Assembly (NCBI RefSeq): GCF_003634615.1
Contig: NZ_RBKX01000001.1
Location: 1,550,001-1,614,000 of the forward strand
Source of the DNA: Flavobacterium sp. 102
Lineage (GTDB): Bacteria; Bacteroidota; Bacteroidia; Flavobacteriales; Flavobacteriaceae
DNA length: 64,000 bases
Reading direction: 5' to 3'
This document shows, in pieces, positions 35,707 through 46,279 of this stretch. The notes under the pieces are model-generated. The model was not told the origin of the DNA. It made no database searches and saw nothing but the letters and a program-made list of their open reading frames with translations. Every line of letters begins with the position of its first letter. Within the stretch, counting starts at the first letter, position 1. The position numbers and the translations under genes are program-made.

Positions 35707-38700
35707 CTAATGAATCAATTTCTTTTTAACTACCATATCATTTTCGAGTGTAATTTCGGCGATATAAATACCATTTGGATAATTAAAACTATCTGAAAAT
35801 TGTCTGGTGACATTCGCTAATTTATAGCGATTAATCAGTTTGCCGGAAATATCATAGATTTTTATAGATTTGATAAATTCGCTTGACTCGACTCTGATTA
35901 CATTATTGATAATTGAAGCTTGAGTGTTACTGTTGTCCGGATTGTTTACCCCAAGAGTATTCGTAACATATACAATTTCAAATCGATTTTCAAAAGTACC
36001 GGCAACAGCATTAAAGGTATAAGGACTTTGTTTGATATTGTGGTCAATGCCCAATAAATTATCTCTTAAGTAAATGGTTTGGTCGCCTAAAAACAATCCG
36101 TCTAATTCATCAACTGCTATAGAATACATCCCTGGATTAGTAATTTTATAGCCTAAAGGCACTACGTCATTTTGATCAAATGGTAATCCTCTACCTTGAA
36201 TCGCTAAACTTTTATCTCCTAAGATAGAATACAGATTTACTTCATTGTTTGTAAAGCTAACCCCGTCGTAATAAGTGTCAAGACCATTTGTTGCTTCGGC
36301 TTTGTAATTGACCATCATTTGACGGAATGTAGTATTGCTGTAGATGTTTAGCCAAATTCTATTGTTTTCAGAGCTATTTTCAGAGGAAGTTGTGGCGTTT
36401 GATGATCTGAAAAATTGATGGTTATCATTCGTTACGCGCATGCTGTTGTTGAATGTAATGTTTCCATCAGCATAAGCCTGTGCAAAGAAACCTTGACCTG
36501 CAGCAATTTTTCCGTTTGGTCTTAGACTCATATTAGAAGGGTCTGTTGAGGGAGCTGTTCCAACGCCACCGGAGAGATTCCAACTTCCATAATCTAAAAC
36601 ATTGTAAGGACCGGTTCCGCTGTATAATGTAACTGAGGTCCAAAAGAATATTGTTCCGCCCAATTCTGAATTGTTTTCAGGAAGGTTTGTAGGCAATACA
36701 CCATACGTTAAAAACTTTTCTGCATCAATCGCACTTGGATAAGGATTTGCGAGTAAAACAGTGTTGCCAGGTCCTGTCGAACTTGAGTCAAAACTATCAA
36801 CAGGAACGGTTACTACACCATTTCCTGGAGTACCTTGATATACAAAATCTATAGTTCCGGTTCCGGTGCTGAAAGGAGCTATGTTACGAACTCTTGCAAT
36901 AAAACCTTGACCGGGAGAAACACTTGATAAAGCCATCCAAGCACCATCTAAAGTACCAGACTGCCATCTGTATCTTAAATCAAATTGATTTGGTATTTGG
37001 CTAAAAACATTTTCAACTACCGGTGAACCCCAATATACATAAGCCCAACGTGTCACTGGTCTGGTGGTACGCGTATAGGAAATGTGTCCTGTATTTACCG
37101 CACTGTCATTATGCTGTACTAAACTGGCATTGTTTTGAATTGTAAAGTTTGCCGTAGGATTTACATTGACAAAATCGGTAACTGTGATGTTGTTTGAGGA
37201 ATTAATGAGTAGACTTGAATTAGCTAAAATGCTAAGACTGTAGGCAAAAGCTTCATAATTAGTTCCTGAAATAACAGGTTTATTGGTAACGTTTGGTATG
37301 ATGACACAATTAGTGTTGTCAGGAACGCCATTTGGTGTCCAGTTCAAATCATTTTCCCATGCAGTACTCGCAGAACCATTCCATAATTTTCCAAATGAAG
37401 TGACCTCAATACAATTACTAAAAGCAGTACAGCTTACGCCATTGAGTGTTGAAGTTACTCTTAGTTGAAAGTAAGTAGTTTGTGTTACTGGTGGTGAGTC
37501 AAATGCTTGAGTTACTGCACCCGAAATATCATTCCATGGACCAGAACAACCAGTCGTGCTACTTTGCCATTGATAGGTCAATGTACTTGTGCCAGTTGCC
37601 GGTGTTACTATAGTAAAAGCACTTGGATTATCAATAGTATTACAAACATTTTGATTTCCGGCAATTACAGTAGGCGTTACCTCGTTAACAAAAACGGTGA
37701 CGAAATTTGAGTTTGCAGAACAATTATTTCCATTTAATGTGGCAGTTGCGACTCTTCTGAAAAAGGTATTTTGATATATTGGCCCTGGTTCATCATAATC
37801 TGGATTAGTGGCTCCAATAATATTAGTCCAAGGTCCAGCACCTCCCGAAGTACTTATTTGCCATTGATACTGAAGCCCGGTTCCTGTACCCGGAGTTTCG
37901 GTAAATGCTGTTGGATTTCCACCATAACAAACGGTTCTGTTCCCGCTAATGGTTCCGGGAGTAACCGAATTAATTGTTACAGTAATACAGTTACTGCTTG
38001 CAGAACATTCTACAAGATTTAACAATGAATAGGTAATTCTTCGATAATAAGTGGTTACTAATAAACCGGCCGGAGCATCATAAGTCGTACCTGTTGCACC
38101 ACCAATTGTATTCCATCCACTTGAGCATCCTTCTGTACTAGATTGCCATTCATAACGAAGTGTTCCTGATCCTGTTGAAGGTGTAATCACGGTAAATGCC
38201 GCTGGGTTATTTCCACAGAGGGTTTGGTCTGAACCAATTGTCCCGCCAGTCACGTTGTTGATGGTTATAGTAATACAGTTGCTGTAAGCAGAACAATTAA
38301 CTCCATTCAATAAATAAGTAACTTTTCTTCTGTAATAAGTTGTTACTGTCAATCCGGAAGGAACGGTGTAAGTTGCATTATTTCCATTAATAGTGATGTC
38401 ATTAAAATCAGAGTTGCAATCGGTAGTACTAATTTCCCATTGGTAAGTTCTTACGCCACCGCCTGTTGCATCCACACTAGTAAAGGCGACTGGTATTCCA
38501 CTAGAACAAATAGTTTGATTCCCGGCTATGCTACCTGGATTAATATTGTTTACAGTTATAATTATTGGTGTGGTGCTTTGTGAACAAGTAGCACCATTAG
38601 TGTTGTAAGTAACTCCTGTAGTAACTGGAGGTGTTGGTCCAGTGGTTACATAAGTCGCCGTTCTTATAAACCAAGTTGTAGTTGTTAATCCAGATGGAGC

Positions 38701-41700
38701 ATATATTGCGATATTAGATGAAGGGATTGGCGAATATGAACCTGCCAAACCTGTTGTACTACTTTGCCATTCGTATGTTAACGTTCCTGATCCTGTAGGT
38801 GCTGTTTGTGTAAAAGCTATAGGATTTGAACCACTACAAATAGTTTGATTAGCTGCAATAGTTCCAGCAGTGACTGCTGGTGCTACGCTAATAGTTACAG
38901 ATATAGGTGTTCCTGTACAACCATTAGAAACCGGAGTAATGGTGTATATTACATTTTGAGTTGTTGCCGAGTTATTAACTAAAGTGTTATTGATGATATA
39001 GTTTCCGCCCACACCTATTGATCCGGAACCGGAAGTGTTATCTCCTGTAATATTAGGATTGTTATTAACAGTCCAGTTAAAAGTTGTAGTATTACCTGAA
39101 TCTTGAATATTTCCTCTAACTTCTATACCTGCACTGCTGTTGCTGCAAATTGTCGAGCTTGGAACAGTTGCAGTTGCTCTCGGGGTTGGGCGAATAGTTA
39201 CGTTAATAGTATAGGATTGTAAAGTACATATAACTGCTCCTGTAGCATTATAGTCATATACATAAGGTGTTATTACAACAGGACTTATTACCGTTACATC
39301 ACTGGTGTTTTGCGCTGTTAATGGACCAATACTGGCTGATGAGTCTCTAAAGATTCCAAAGAAATACGATCCTCCTGTTGACCCAACAGGTCCACCAGTG
39401 GCCGGAGTTATGTTAGCAGCATTTGCTGTCCATCCATAACGAACAGCAGAAAATGAAAAATGAGAAGAAAGGACCGTTGGTGTAAAAGAGCTGCCAGGAC
39501 ATAAGATACCGGGTAGATTGTTATAATTTGTTGTAATACTACCGTTATCTGCCGGTTGAATTACAACGAAATTACTAGTTACACTACCACATAGATTGCT
39601 TACTATAAGCCTGTAGTATGTATTATTTGCTCCAAATAAAGGGATGGGGGCCGGTTGATAGGAATTGTTGGTTTGCCCTGCAATGTTAGTGTAGGTTACA
39701 TTATTAGGGCTACTTTGCCATTGATAGGTATAAACCCCTGATCCGCCCGATGGAGGCGTAGTAATAGTCAATGCATTTGGAGTAGATACAAGACAGGCTG
39801 TTTGATTTGTGCCAATAACCGGTGCTACTAATGGAGCATAAACATTTACTGTAGCAATACCCGAGTTGGAACATCCATTACTTGCAGTTACTGAAATACT
39901 AAATATCGTTGTTTGTGTTGTAGATTGTGAATGCTGTAAAGTTCCTGTAATAGGATTAGTAGAAACAGGTGGGCCACCTACTGTTCCAATTCCCGTGATA
40001 TTAGCATTATTTCTAGTCCAAGAAAAGGACGTTCCTGCTAAACTATTCGAGCTGCTCATAGTGATACTACTAATTGCTGTATTATTACAAATGCTCTGTA
40101 GGTTATTTGTTATCGTTAATTGCGGTTTAGGTTTAACAATTACTTGTACAGTTGTGCTAGAACTACATCCATCAACTGTTGCAGTAATTGTAAAAGTTTC
40201 AGTCACATCACTACTAGTAAAGTTCTCTAAAGTACCGCTGATACTAGTCCCTGAACCGCTAGTTGGCATACCAATTAATGACGAGATTCTTGACCAACCA
40301 AAAATGGTGCCTGCAACGTTTGAAGAATAAGTAATTGGATTTATAGCAACACCTCCGCACAAAGTTTGAGTAGCAGGATTTACGACTGTTATGATTGGTT
40401 TTGGTTTTACAGTGATTGTAGCTGTTCCCAATGAGTTAATAGTGCAACCATTTGCGGTAGCGCTGATAGTAAAAGTTGTAGTTTGTACAGTATTGGTTGA
40501 ATTGGTTAAACTTCCCGAAATTGAAGATCCGCTTCCATTAGGAATTCCGGTTATATTTGGGTTGTTGCTTGTCCAACTATATGTCGTGCCGACAACACCA
40601 TTTAAAGGATTTATACCAATAGTAGTAATGCTTCCTTCAGAACAAATATTTTGTGTGGCATTAGTAATCGTTACAGTAGGTACCGGATTTACTATTACAC
40701 TCACAGTAAACGGATCGGAAGTACAATTGTCTTCCGTAGTCGCTGTAACACTGAACACAATAGTTTGTGGTGCGTTGGTACTATTAGATAAGTTTCCGGA
40801 AATTGTTGCGCCATTTCCGCTAGTTGCCATTCCGGTAACACCGACTATAGTATTTCTGGTCCAATTGTAGTCTATAGTTCCCGAAATTGTATTTGGATTG
40901 TTGAATGTTATTGGGTCAATATTGGCGCCTGAACAAATAGACTGTGACGAAAGACCTGTCAATATACCTACTGTAGGTTTAGGATCTACATAAACAACTA
41001 CCGAAAAAGTACTGGCACTACAGCCATTAGTCGAAGCGGTTACATTGTAGGAAGCCGTTTGTTGTATGTTGGTTGGGTTTGTTAATGTTTGAACAAAAGA
41101 AGTTTGACCACTTAAAGCAGTTGCACCTGTAATTCCACCTGTGACTGTTGGTAATCCCCATGAATAGGTTGTACTTGGTGGCACTATGTTTCCTCCACCA
41201 TTTGTTGGTAAAATTGTCGCTGTTCCAGCGCTACAAATTGTAGTGGAGTAATTGATTGTAATTGAAGGTGTGATGTTTACGGTAATACCGTAGTTTGCAG
41301 AAACAGCTCCGGTTCCACACGCATTAGTGCCTTGAACGGTTATGTTTCCTGAGTTTGCTGCCATACTAAAACTAACAGTTATTACGTTAGTGCCTGTTCC
41401 TGCGGTTATAGAAGCGCCAAATGGTAAAGTCCATATATAATTGGTTGCATTTGCTATAATTGGGACTGAATAAACAACGCTATTTTGTCCTTGACAAACC
41501 GTAGCTGAACCTGTAATTACTCCCGCAGCAAGAGGTAATGGATTAACGGTTACCGTTGTAGCAGAACAAGCCGATGTATTACAAGTGCCATTATATCTCA
41601 CATAATAAGAAGTTGTTGTAATAGGAGATACCGTAATACTATTGCCAGTTCCTGCTGAGGTTCCACCACAAGAAGCAGTAAACCATTCTGCTGTGGCTCC

Positions 41701-44700
41701 GGTTCCTGATGTTCCTCCAACTAAGGTAAGTGTGGTAGAGGCTCCTTCACAAATGGTTGTTGTTCCACTGATGCTTGTTGGCGCAATGGACAATGTGTTA
41801 ACAGTTACAGGATAATTTGCAGAAACGATTCCGTTTCCACATGCATTTGTACCCTGAACAGTAATATTGCCTGAGGTCGCTGAAACAGAGAAATCAACGG
41901 TAATTGCGTTTGTATTAGCACCGGTTGCTATAGTAGCACCGGAAGGTAAGGTCCAGATATAATTGGTAGCATTAATAATAGCTGGTACTGAATAGGATAC
42001 ACCGTTTTGCCCTTGACAAACGATTGCAGTTCCGGTAATAGTTCCCGCAGTCACCGGTAATGGATTTACGGTAATGGTAAGAATGGATACGATTCCGTCT
42101 CCGCAGGCATTTCTGCCCAACACAGTAATATTTCCAGAAATCGCTGTCGCTGAAAAATCTACTGCAATCGAATTTGTATTTGCACCAGTTGCTATTGTAG
42201 CTCCGGAAGGTAATGACCAAATATAATCTGTAGCATTAGCAATAGCGGGTACCGAATAAGTTACACCATTTTGTCCTTGACAAACAGAGGCTGTTCCGGT
42301 AATTGTTCCGGCAGCTACAGGTAATGGATTTACTGTAATAGTTTCAGAAGTACAAAGCGTTGTGTTGCAAGTGCTATTATATCTCACATAATAAGTAGTG
42401 GATAAAATAGGAGATACAGTTATGCTATTTCCTATTCCGGCAGAAGTACCACCACAAGAATCTGTAAACCATTCAATGATTCCTCCAGTGCCAACAGTTC
42501 CTCCGTTGACAGTAAGTGTAGTTGAATTTCCTTCACAAATTGTAGTTGTTCCGCTGATACTAATAGGCGCAATAGATAATGTGTTAACTGTTACGGCATA
42601 GTTTGCAGAAATAATCCCATTTCCACAGGCATTTGTTCCGTATACGGTAATATTACCTGAGACAGCTGAGGCTGAAAAATCAACAGTAATTGATTCTGTA
42701 TTTGCTCCGGTTGCTATAGTTGCTCCGGCTGGTAAAGTCCAAGCGTAATCTGTGGCATTGGCTATAACAGGAACAGAAAAAGCTACACCAGTTTGTCCTT
42801 GACAAACGGCTGCTGTTCCGATAATTGTTCCTGCGGTTACCGGTAATGCATCAACAGTAATAGGATAAGTTGAAACGATTCCATTACCACAACTGTTGGT
42901 GCCATAAACTGTAATGTCTCCTGAAATAGCAGCAGCACCGTAGTTAACAGTAATCGAATTTGTATTCGCTCCTGTTGCGATTGTAGCTCCGGAGGGTAAT
43001 GTCCAAGTGTAACCAGTTGCATTGGCAATAACCGGTACAGAATACGCCACGCCATTTTGCCCTTGACAAACAGTAGCTGTGCCGGATATTGTTCCCGCAG
43101 AATCTACTGGATTTTCAACTACAATTGTTCCGGTAGCTGATGCACTGCCGCAGCCATCAACTAAAGGAATGTCATAATTAAAAGTTCCTGAGACAGTTGG
43201 AATTCCACTAATGGTAATAGTATTTGATGCCCAAGATGCTGTTAGACCTGCCGGTAAATTTGTTGGTGTCTCAATTCCGGTTGTGTAAGTTGTAGTATGT
43301 GTTATATCAATTAAAGTCGTATTGATACACAAGGTTGGTGTTGAAGAAGCTACTCCCACAGTATTATTGGAAGTTACACTTACAGTACGAGCTACTTGTA
43401 CCGATGGACCGTTACATCCATTGGCGGTTACACGAATATCTACCGTTCCCGAAAAACCATTTGCCCATGTCATCACACCTGTCGTAGCATTAATACTTCC
43501 TGCAGCACCATTACTCAAACTCCAGTTAAAACCGGTATTGTTTGTAGCTGTAGTAGTGTAAGTTGTGGTCGTTGTTCCATCGGTTAGCTGACATGTAGGC
43601 TCAGTTCCTGCTGAAACGGTTATTGTAGTAGGAGTTCCAACTGGTGGTGTTATTGTTACAGTTCGGATAACCTGTGATGTTGGGCCGTTACAGCCATTCG
43701 CGGTTACTTGGATATCTACGGTTCCCGAAAAACCATTTGCCCAAGTCATTACACCAGTAGTAGCACTAATGGTTCCTGCGGCACCATTACTTAAACTCCA
43801 ATTAAAACCGGTATTGTTTGTGGCAGTTGTTGCGTAAGTTGTAGTCGTTGTCCCATTGGTTAACTGACAAGTAGGTTCTGTTCCCGCTGAAATAGTTATG
43901 GCAGTTGGTGATACCACGTTAGCATTTACCGTAATGGTTCCGGTAGCATTTTCGGTTCCGCAACCACCGGTTAATGGAATAGTGTAGTTAAAAGTTCCTG
44001 ATTCAGTAGGTGTTCCGGTAATGGTAATGGTATTTGAGGTCCAAGAGGCCGAAACTCCTGCCGGCAAACCGCTTGCTCCCGATACTCCATTATCTTGTAT
44101 GCCTGTTGCGCCTGTAGTGGTATGAGTAATAGCCACTAATGCGGTATTGATACATATAGTTGGTGTTGAAGATGCTGTGCCTGCGGTATTTAATGCGACA
44201 GGTGTAAAGTCACCAGCACTTGTGGCTGTTCCTCCGGGTGTCGTAACCGTAATTTTTCCGGTTGTAATTCCGGACGGGACAATGGCTGTAATTTGAGTGT
44301 CACTATCAACTGTAAATGAGGTTGCTGCAACCCCGTTAAAATTAACCTCAGTAGCTCCTGTAAAATTGGTTCCGGTAATTACTACTTCTTCTCCGGCGCA
44401 AGTTGATGTTGGGGTGAAATTGGTTATTGTTGGAGGAAGTGTATAGTACACTATAATTCTCATGAAATCAACAGCGACAGTCTGTGTTCCGCCACCAATA
44501 TTAACCGAAAAAGCAGCGCCAAAGTTATTTGCGTTAATTTGTGCTACAGTCCAAGTTGTTCCCCATAAATCAGTTGGGGAACCATATGTAATGACTGCAA
44601 AAGAAGTTCCATAATTTGTTGCAACAGCTTTATTATCACCTAGAACAGTTCCGCCTCTAATTAATCGTACAGTATTGTCATTTGCAAATCTTCCACCGCT

Positions 44701-45087
44701 TGTATTACTTGTATTACGTTCAACTTGAAGTTCTATACCGTTAATGACTGATCCGGCAGGGATTGTAAAGCCATGATTGCTACTCAACAATTGTTCAGAA
44801 GTAGTGTTGACCGTAGCGGAAGAATTGTTATCGGAAACTATACGTCCCGGATTAGTCCATCCAGTGCCTGCTCCACCAGAATTAGCTCCAGCTCCAGCAA
44901 ATCTTGTTTGGGATTGTCCAATTGAATTAGATGGAGCTAAAAAAACAAACAAAAAAAGCAAAGGTAATGCCCAAGTATGATAAAATGATTTTGTAGTTAA
45001 TCTAAAAAACACCAACAACATTCTCAAGTTGAGTAAGCTCAAAATAGTGGATTGTAATTTTTCGGTTTGAGAGTATTTTTTTTCCAT
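35707..45087 (-). CDS. giant Ig/PKD-repeat adhesin with T9SS type A sorting domain
   Basis: 3126 residues. A signal core (ALPLLFLFVFLAPSNSIGQ) lies near residues 40-58 after an unusually long basic N-terminus. Then come a beta-rich domain, an IPT/TIG domain at about 215-300 (PPTITNFTPTSTCAGEEVVI), two Ig-like repeats with GFNWSLSNGAAG and MTWANGFSGTVDI, five PKD-like VCQGQNGV...LPSGATIATGANT repeats in the order A-A-B-A-A-B-A (about 660-1270), six divergent PKD-like repeats (about 1270-1750), five GNQTICSG...YYRR repeats (about 2065-2560), a LWNGSASTAWENDLNW domain, and a C-terminal type A sorting domain (SIKIYDISGKLINRY, NGIYIAEI). It is exported by T9SS and is surface-anchored or shed. Ligand unknown. 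Confidence 0.92.
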   Translation of the reverse strand: MEKKYSQTEKLQSTILSLLNLRMLLVFFRLTTKSFYHTWALPLLFLFVFLAPSNSIGQSQTRFAGAGANSGGAGTGWTNPGRIVSDNNSSATVNTTSEQLLSSNHGFTIPAGSVINGIELQVERNTSNTSGGRFANDNTVRLIRGGTVLGDNKAVATNYGTSFAVITYGSPTDLWGTTWTVAQINANNFGAAFSVNIGGGTQTVAVDFMRIIVYYTLPPTITNFTPTSTCAGEEVVITGTNFTGATEVNFNGVAATSFTVDSDTQITAIVPSGITTGKITVTTPGGTATSAGDFTPVALNTAGTASSTPTICINTALVAITHTTTGATGIQDNGVSGASGLPAGVSASWTSNTITITGTPTESGTFNYTIPLTGGCGTENATGTITVNANVVSPTAITISAGTEPTCQLTNGTTTTTYATTATNNTGFNWSLSNGAAGTISATTGVMTWANGFSGTVDIQVTANGCNGPTSQVIRTVTITPPVGTPTTITVSAGTEPTCQLTDGTTTTTYTTTATNNTGFNWSLSNGAAGSINATTGVMTWANGFSGTVDIRVTANGCNGPSVQVARTVSVTSNNTVGVASSTPTLCINTTLIDITHTTTYTTGIETPTNLPAGLTASWASNTITISGIPTVSGTFNYDIPLVDGCGSASATGTIVVENPVDSAGTISGTATVCQGQNGVAYSVPVIANATGYTWTLPSGATIATGANTNSITVNYGAAAISGDITVYGTNSCGNGIVSTYPITVDALPVTAGTIIGTAAVCQGQTGVAFSVPVIANATDYAWTLPAGATIATGANTESITVDFSASAVSGNITVYGTNACGNGIISANYAVTVNTLSIAPISISGTTTICEGNSTTLTVNGGTVGTGGIIEWFTDSCGGTSAGIGNSITVSPILSTTYYVRYNSTCNTTLCTSETITVNPLPVAAGTITGTASVCQGQNGVTYSVPAIANATDYIWSLPSGATIATGANTNSIAVDFSATAISGNITVLGRNACGDGIVSILTITVNPLPVTAGTITGTAIVCQGQNGVSYSVPAIINATNYIWTLPSGATIATGANTNAITVDFSVSATSGNITVQGTNACGNGIVSANYPVTVNTLSIAPTSISGTTTICEGASTTLTLVGGTSGTGATAEWFTASCGGTSAGTGNSITVSPITTTSYYVRYNGTCNTSACSATTVTVNPLPLAAGVITGSATVCQGQNSVVYSVPIIANATNYIWTLPFGASITAGTGTNVITVSFSMAANSGNITVQGTNACGTGAVSANYGITVNITPSITINYSTTICSAGTATILPTNGGGNIVPPSTTYSWGLPTVTGGITGATALSGQTSFVQTLTNPTNIQQTASYNVTASTNGCSASTFSVVVYVDPKPTVGILTGLSSQSICSGANIDPITFNNPNTISGTIDYNWTRNTIVGVTGMATSGNGATISGNLSNSTNAPQTIVFSVTATTEDNCTSDPFTVSVIVNPVPTVTITNATQNICSEGSITTIGINPLNGVVGTTYSWTSNNPNITGIPNGSGSSISGSLTNSTNTVQTTTFTISATANGCTINSLGTATITVKPKPIITVVNPATQTLCGGVAINPITYSSNVAGTIFGWSRISSLIGMPTSGSGTSISGTLENFTSSDVTETFTITATVDGCSSSTTVQVIVKPKPQLTITNNLQSICNNTAISSITMSSSNSLAGTSFSWTRNNANITGIGTVGGPPVSTNPITGTLQHSQSTTQTTIFSISVTASNGCSNSGIATVNVYAPLVAPVIGTNQTACLVSTPNALTITTPPSGGSGVYTYQWQSSPNNVTYTNIAGQTNNSYQPAPIPLFGANNTYYRLIVSNLCGSVTSNFVVIQPADNGSITTNYNNLPGILCPGSSFTPTVLSSHFSFSAVRYGWTANAANITPATGGPVGSTGGSYFFGIFRDSSASIGPLTAQNTSDVTVISPVVITPYVYDYNATGAVICTLQSYTINVTIRPTPRATATVPSSTICSNSSAGIEVRGNIQDSGNTTTFNWTVNNNPNITGDNTSGSGSIGVGGNYIINNTLVNNSATTQNVIYTITPVSNGCTGTPISVTISVAPAVTAGTIAANQTICSGSNPIAFTQTAPTGSGTLTYEWQSSTTGLAGSYSPIPSSNIAIYAPSGLTTTTWFIRTATYVTTGPTPPVTTGVTYNTNGATCSQSTTPIIITVNNINPGSIAGNQTICSSGIPVAFTSVDATGGGVRTYQWEISTTDCNSDFNDITINGNNATYTVPSGLTVTTYYRRKVTYLLNGVNCSAYSNCITITINNVTGGTIGSDQTLCGNNPAAFTVITPSTGSGTLRYEWQSSTEGCSSGWNTIGGATGTTYDAPAGLLVTTYYRRITYSLLNLVECSASSNCITVTINSVTPGTISGNRTVCYGGNPTAFTETPGTGTGLQYQWQISTSGGAGPWTNIIGATNPDYDEPGPIYQNTFFRRVATATLNGNNCSANSNFVTVFVNEVTPTVIAGNQNVCNTIDNPSAFTIVTPATGTSTLTYQWQSSTTGCSGPWNDISGAVTQAFDSPPVTQTTYFQLRVTSTLNGVSCTAFSNCIEVTSFGKLWNGSASTAWENDLNWTPNGVPDNTNCVIIPNVTNKPVISGTNYEAFAYSLSILANSSLLINSSNNITVTDFVNVNPTANFTIQNNASLVQHNDSAVNTGHISYTRTTRPVTRWAYVYWGSPVVENVFSQIPNQFDLRYRWQSGTLDGAWMALSSVSPGQGFIARVRNIAPFSTGTGTIDFVYQGTPGNGVVTVPVDSFDSSSTGPGNTVLLANPYPSAIDAEKFLTYGVLPTNLPENNSELGGTIFFWTSVTLYSGTGPYNVLDYGSWNLSGGVGTAPSTDPSNMSLRPNGKIAAGQGFFAQAYADGNITFNNSMRVTNDNHQFFRSSNATTSSENSSENNRIWLNIYSNTTFRQMMVNYKAEATNGLDTYYDGVSFTNNEVNLYSILGDKSLAIQGRGLPFDQNDVVPLGYKITNPGMYSIAVDELDGLFLGDQTIYLRDNLLGIDHNIKQSPYTFNAVAGTFENRFEIVYVTNTLGVNNPDNSNTQASIINNVIRVESSEFIKSIKIYDISGKLINRYKLANVTRQFSDSFNYPNGIYIAEITLENDMVVKKKLIH
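37400..38890 (-). repeat. five tandem repeats of about 290 bp in adhesin gene
   Basis: Protein units of about 95 residues share the plan xPGxIAGNQTICSG, AFTxxTPxTGSGTLxYxWQSS and TTYYRRxxTxxLNGxxCSAxSNCITxxIN. The copies are diverged. Confidence 0.75.
41280..43110 (-). repeat. A-A-B duplicated PKD-like repeat block in adhesin gene
   Basis: Five A units of about 86 residues (VCQGQNGVxYSVP, LPSGATIATGANT, GNITVxGTNACGNGIVS) and two B units (ISGTTTICEG, WFTxSCGGTSAG, YYVRYN). The order A-A-B-A-A-B-A shows a duplication of about 780 bp after the original A duplication. By eye, aligned A units share roughly four fifths of their bases. Confidence 0.75.
43380..43930 (-). repeat. near-identical Ig-like repeat pair, period about 276 bp, in adhesin gene
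   Basis: Two units encode GTEPTCQLTxGTTTTTY, NNTGFNWSLSNGAAG and MTWANGFSGTVDIxVTANGC. ATATCTAC-GTTCCCGAA recurs 276 bp apart. The similarity is higher than among the other repeats, so this is the youngest duplication or one kept uniform by conversion. Confidence 0.75.
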
Positions 45088-45569
45088 AACGTAACTTTTT
45101 GTTTCGGTTATACTTTGTTATAAGGCACTTTGTAAAAATGTACTATTTTTATAGGTATATCTTAAAAGTGTTGTGTTGTTGGAGCAAAATTAGGAATAAA
45201 CCTGTAAGGAGTTTCATATTTAGGTTGTTTAGCCATAATTCTCGTTGAAATGCATGCGGTGTTTTTTTTATCCCATTAAAAAGGTAAGTCAACGATTGTT
45301 TGTAAGTGTTTAATTCTCGCAAATTCAATTGGTTGCATTCTTAGTTCTTTGGTTTAAACTATCAGTAATATTTATTTTTTTAGCATTTTTTTTGTGATTT
45401 TACTAATGGTTTTAGTTAAAAAAATTAATTTATTTCTTATTGAATTCCTCTTTTAAAATCCACCAATAAATAATCTTGAACGAAGACAAAACGCAGTGTT
45501 AAAAATGCATAATTGTCCCTTCGAATCACTATTATAAAATCCCTATATTTGTTATTCAAAAAAACCAAA
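45088..45569. promoter_or_regulatory. divergent intergenic region with -7 boxes for adhesin and TPR genes
   Basis: This 482-bp AT-rich gap has TAATTTTG on the minus strand at 45192-45185 (candidate -7 box, adhesin leader of about 95 nt). TATATTTG lies on the plus strand at 45544-45551 (candidate -7 box, 18 bp before the TPR ATG). Neither has a clear -33 TTTG. Between them I see only A/T runs and no gene. Confidence 0.4.
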
Positions 45570-46277
45570 ATGAGTTTGATGAAATTGATTTTTAAAATCA
45601 TCCTTTTATTACCGCTAACCATTTTTTCGCAAACGGATTTCGAAAAAGCGGAGAAGTTGGTCATACAAGGAAAACCAGCTTTGGCCAAACCTATTTTTGA
45701 GAATGTCTTAAAAGAAAGTCCTAATAATATCAAAGTATTAGAATACTTAGGTGACATTGAAGGTGCCAATAAAGCATGGACTAAAGCCATGTCTTATTAT
45801 GATAAATTGAGAAAGCTCAAACCTAATGAAGCCAATTACCATTATAAATATGGTGGTTGCCTTGGGATGAAAGCCAAAGAATCTAATAAATTCAAAGCAT
45901 TAGGGATGATTGATGAGATCAAAGCTTCTTTTGAAAAAGCCATTCTGCTTAATCCTAATCATATTGAAGCGCGCTGGGCTTTAATCGAATTGTATCTGGA
46001 ATTGCCTGGAATTGTTGGTGGAAGTGAGAAAAAAGCACATAAATATTCAGATGAGTTATTCAAAATTTCACCCGTTGATGGCTATTTGTCAAAAGGTCGT
46101 ATAGCCGAATATTTTAATCGATATAAAGAAGCGGAGAAAAATTATAAAAAAGCCATTGAAATTGGCGGCTCCAAAACTTCTTACCAAAAGTTGGCTAATT
46201 TGTACAAAAACAAAATGAACCAGCCCGAGAAAGCCAAATTAGTTTTAGAAACCTATCAAGAAAAAAACAAATCATAA
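45570..46277 (+). CDS. periplasmic tetratricopeptide-repeat protein
   Basis: 235 residues from the ATG at 45570 (MSLMKLIFKIILLLPLTIFSQ, a signal peptide). The frame opens 57 bp earlier, but that part spans the promoter. TPR-type helices follow: DFEKAEKLVIQGKPALAKPIFENVL, ...NIKVLEYLGDIEGANKAW (EYLGDIEGANKAW), ASFEKAILLNPNHIEARWAL and RYKEAEKNYKKAIEIGG (RYKEAEKNYKKAIEIG). It probably acts as a scaffold in the periplasm. It ends 2 bp before mpl, so the two are co-transcribed. Its partner is unknown. Confidence 0.8.
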   Translation: MSLMKLIFKIILLLPLTIFSQTDFEKAEKLVIQGKPALAKPIFENVLKESPNNIKVLEYLGDIEGANKAWTKAMSYYDKLRKLKPNEANYHYKYGGCLGMKAKESNKFKALGMIDEIKASFEKAILLNPNHIEARWALIELYLELPGIVGGSEKKAHKYSDELFKISPVDGYLSKGRIAEYFNRYKEAEKNYKKAIEIGGSKTSYQKLANLYKNKMNQPEKAKLVLETYQEKNKS

Positions 46278-46279
46278 TA

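Noticed and set aside
39866..40870. Plus-strand open frames of 154 and 159 codons inside the adhesin gene
   Set aside because: They mirror Val/Thr-rich codons of the minus-strand repeats. No start context and no recognisable domain.
37400..43930. Possible CRISPR-like array because of regular repetition
   Set aside because: The repeats are coding, long (about 260-290 bp) and diverged, without short identical repeats and unique spacers.
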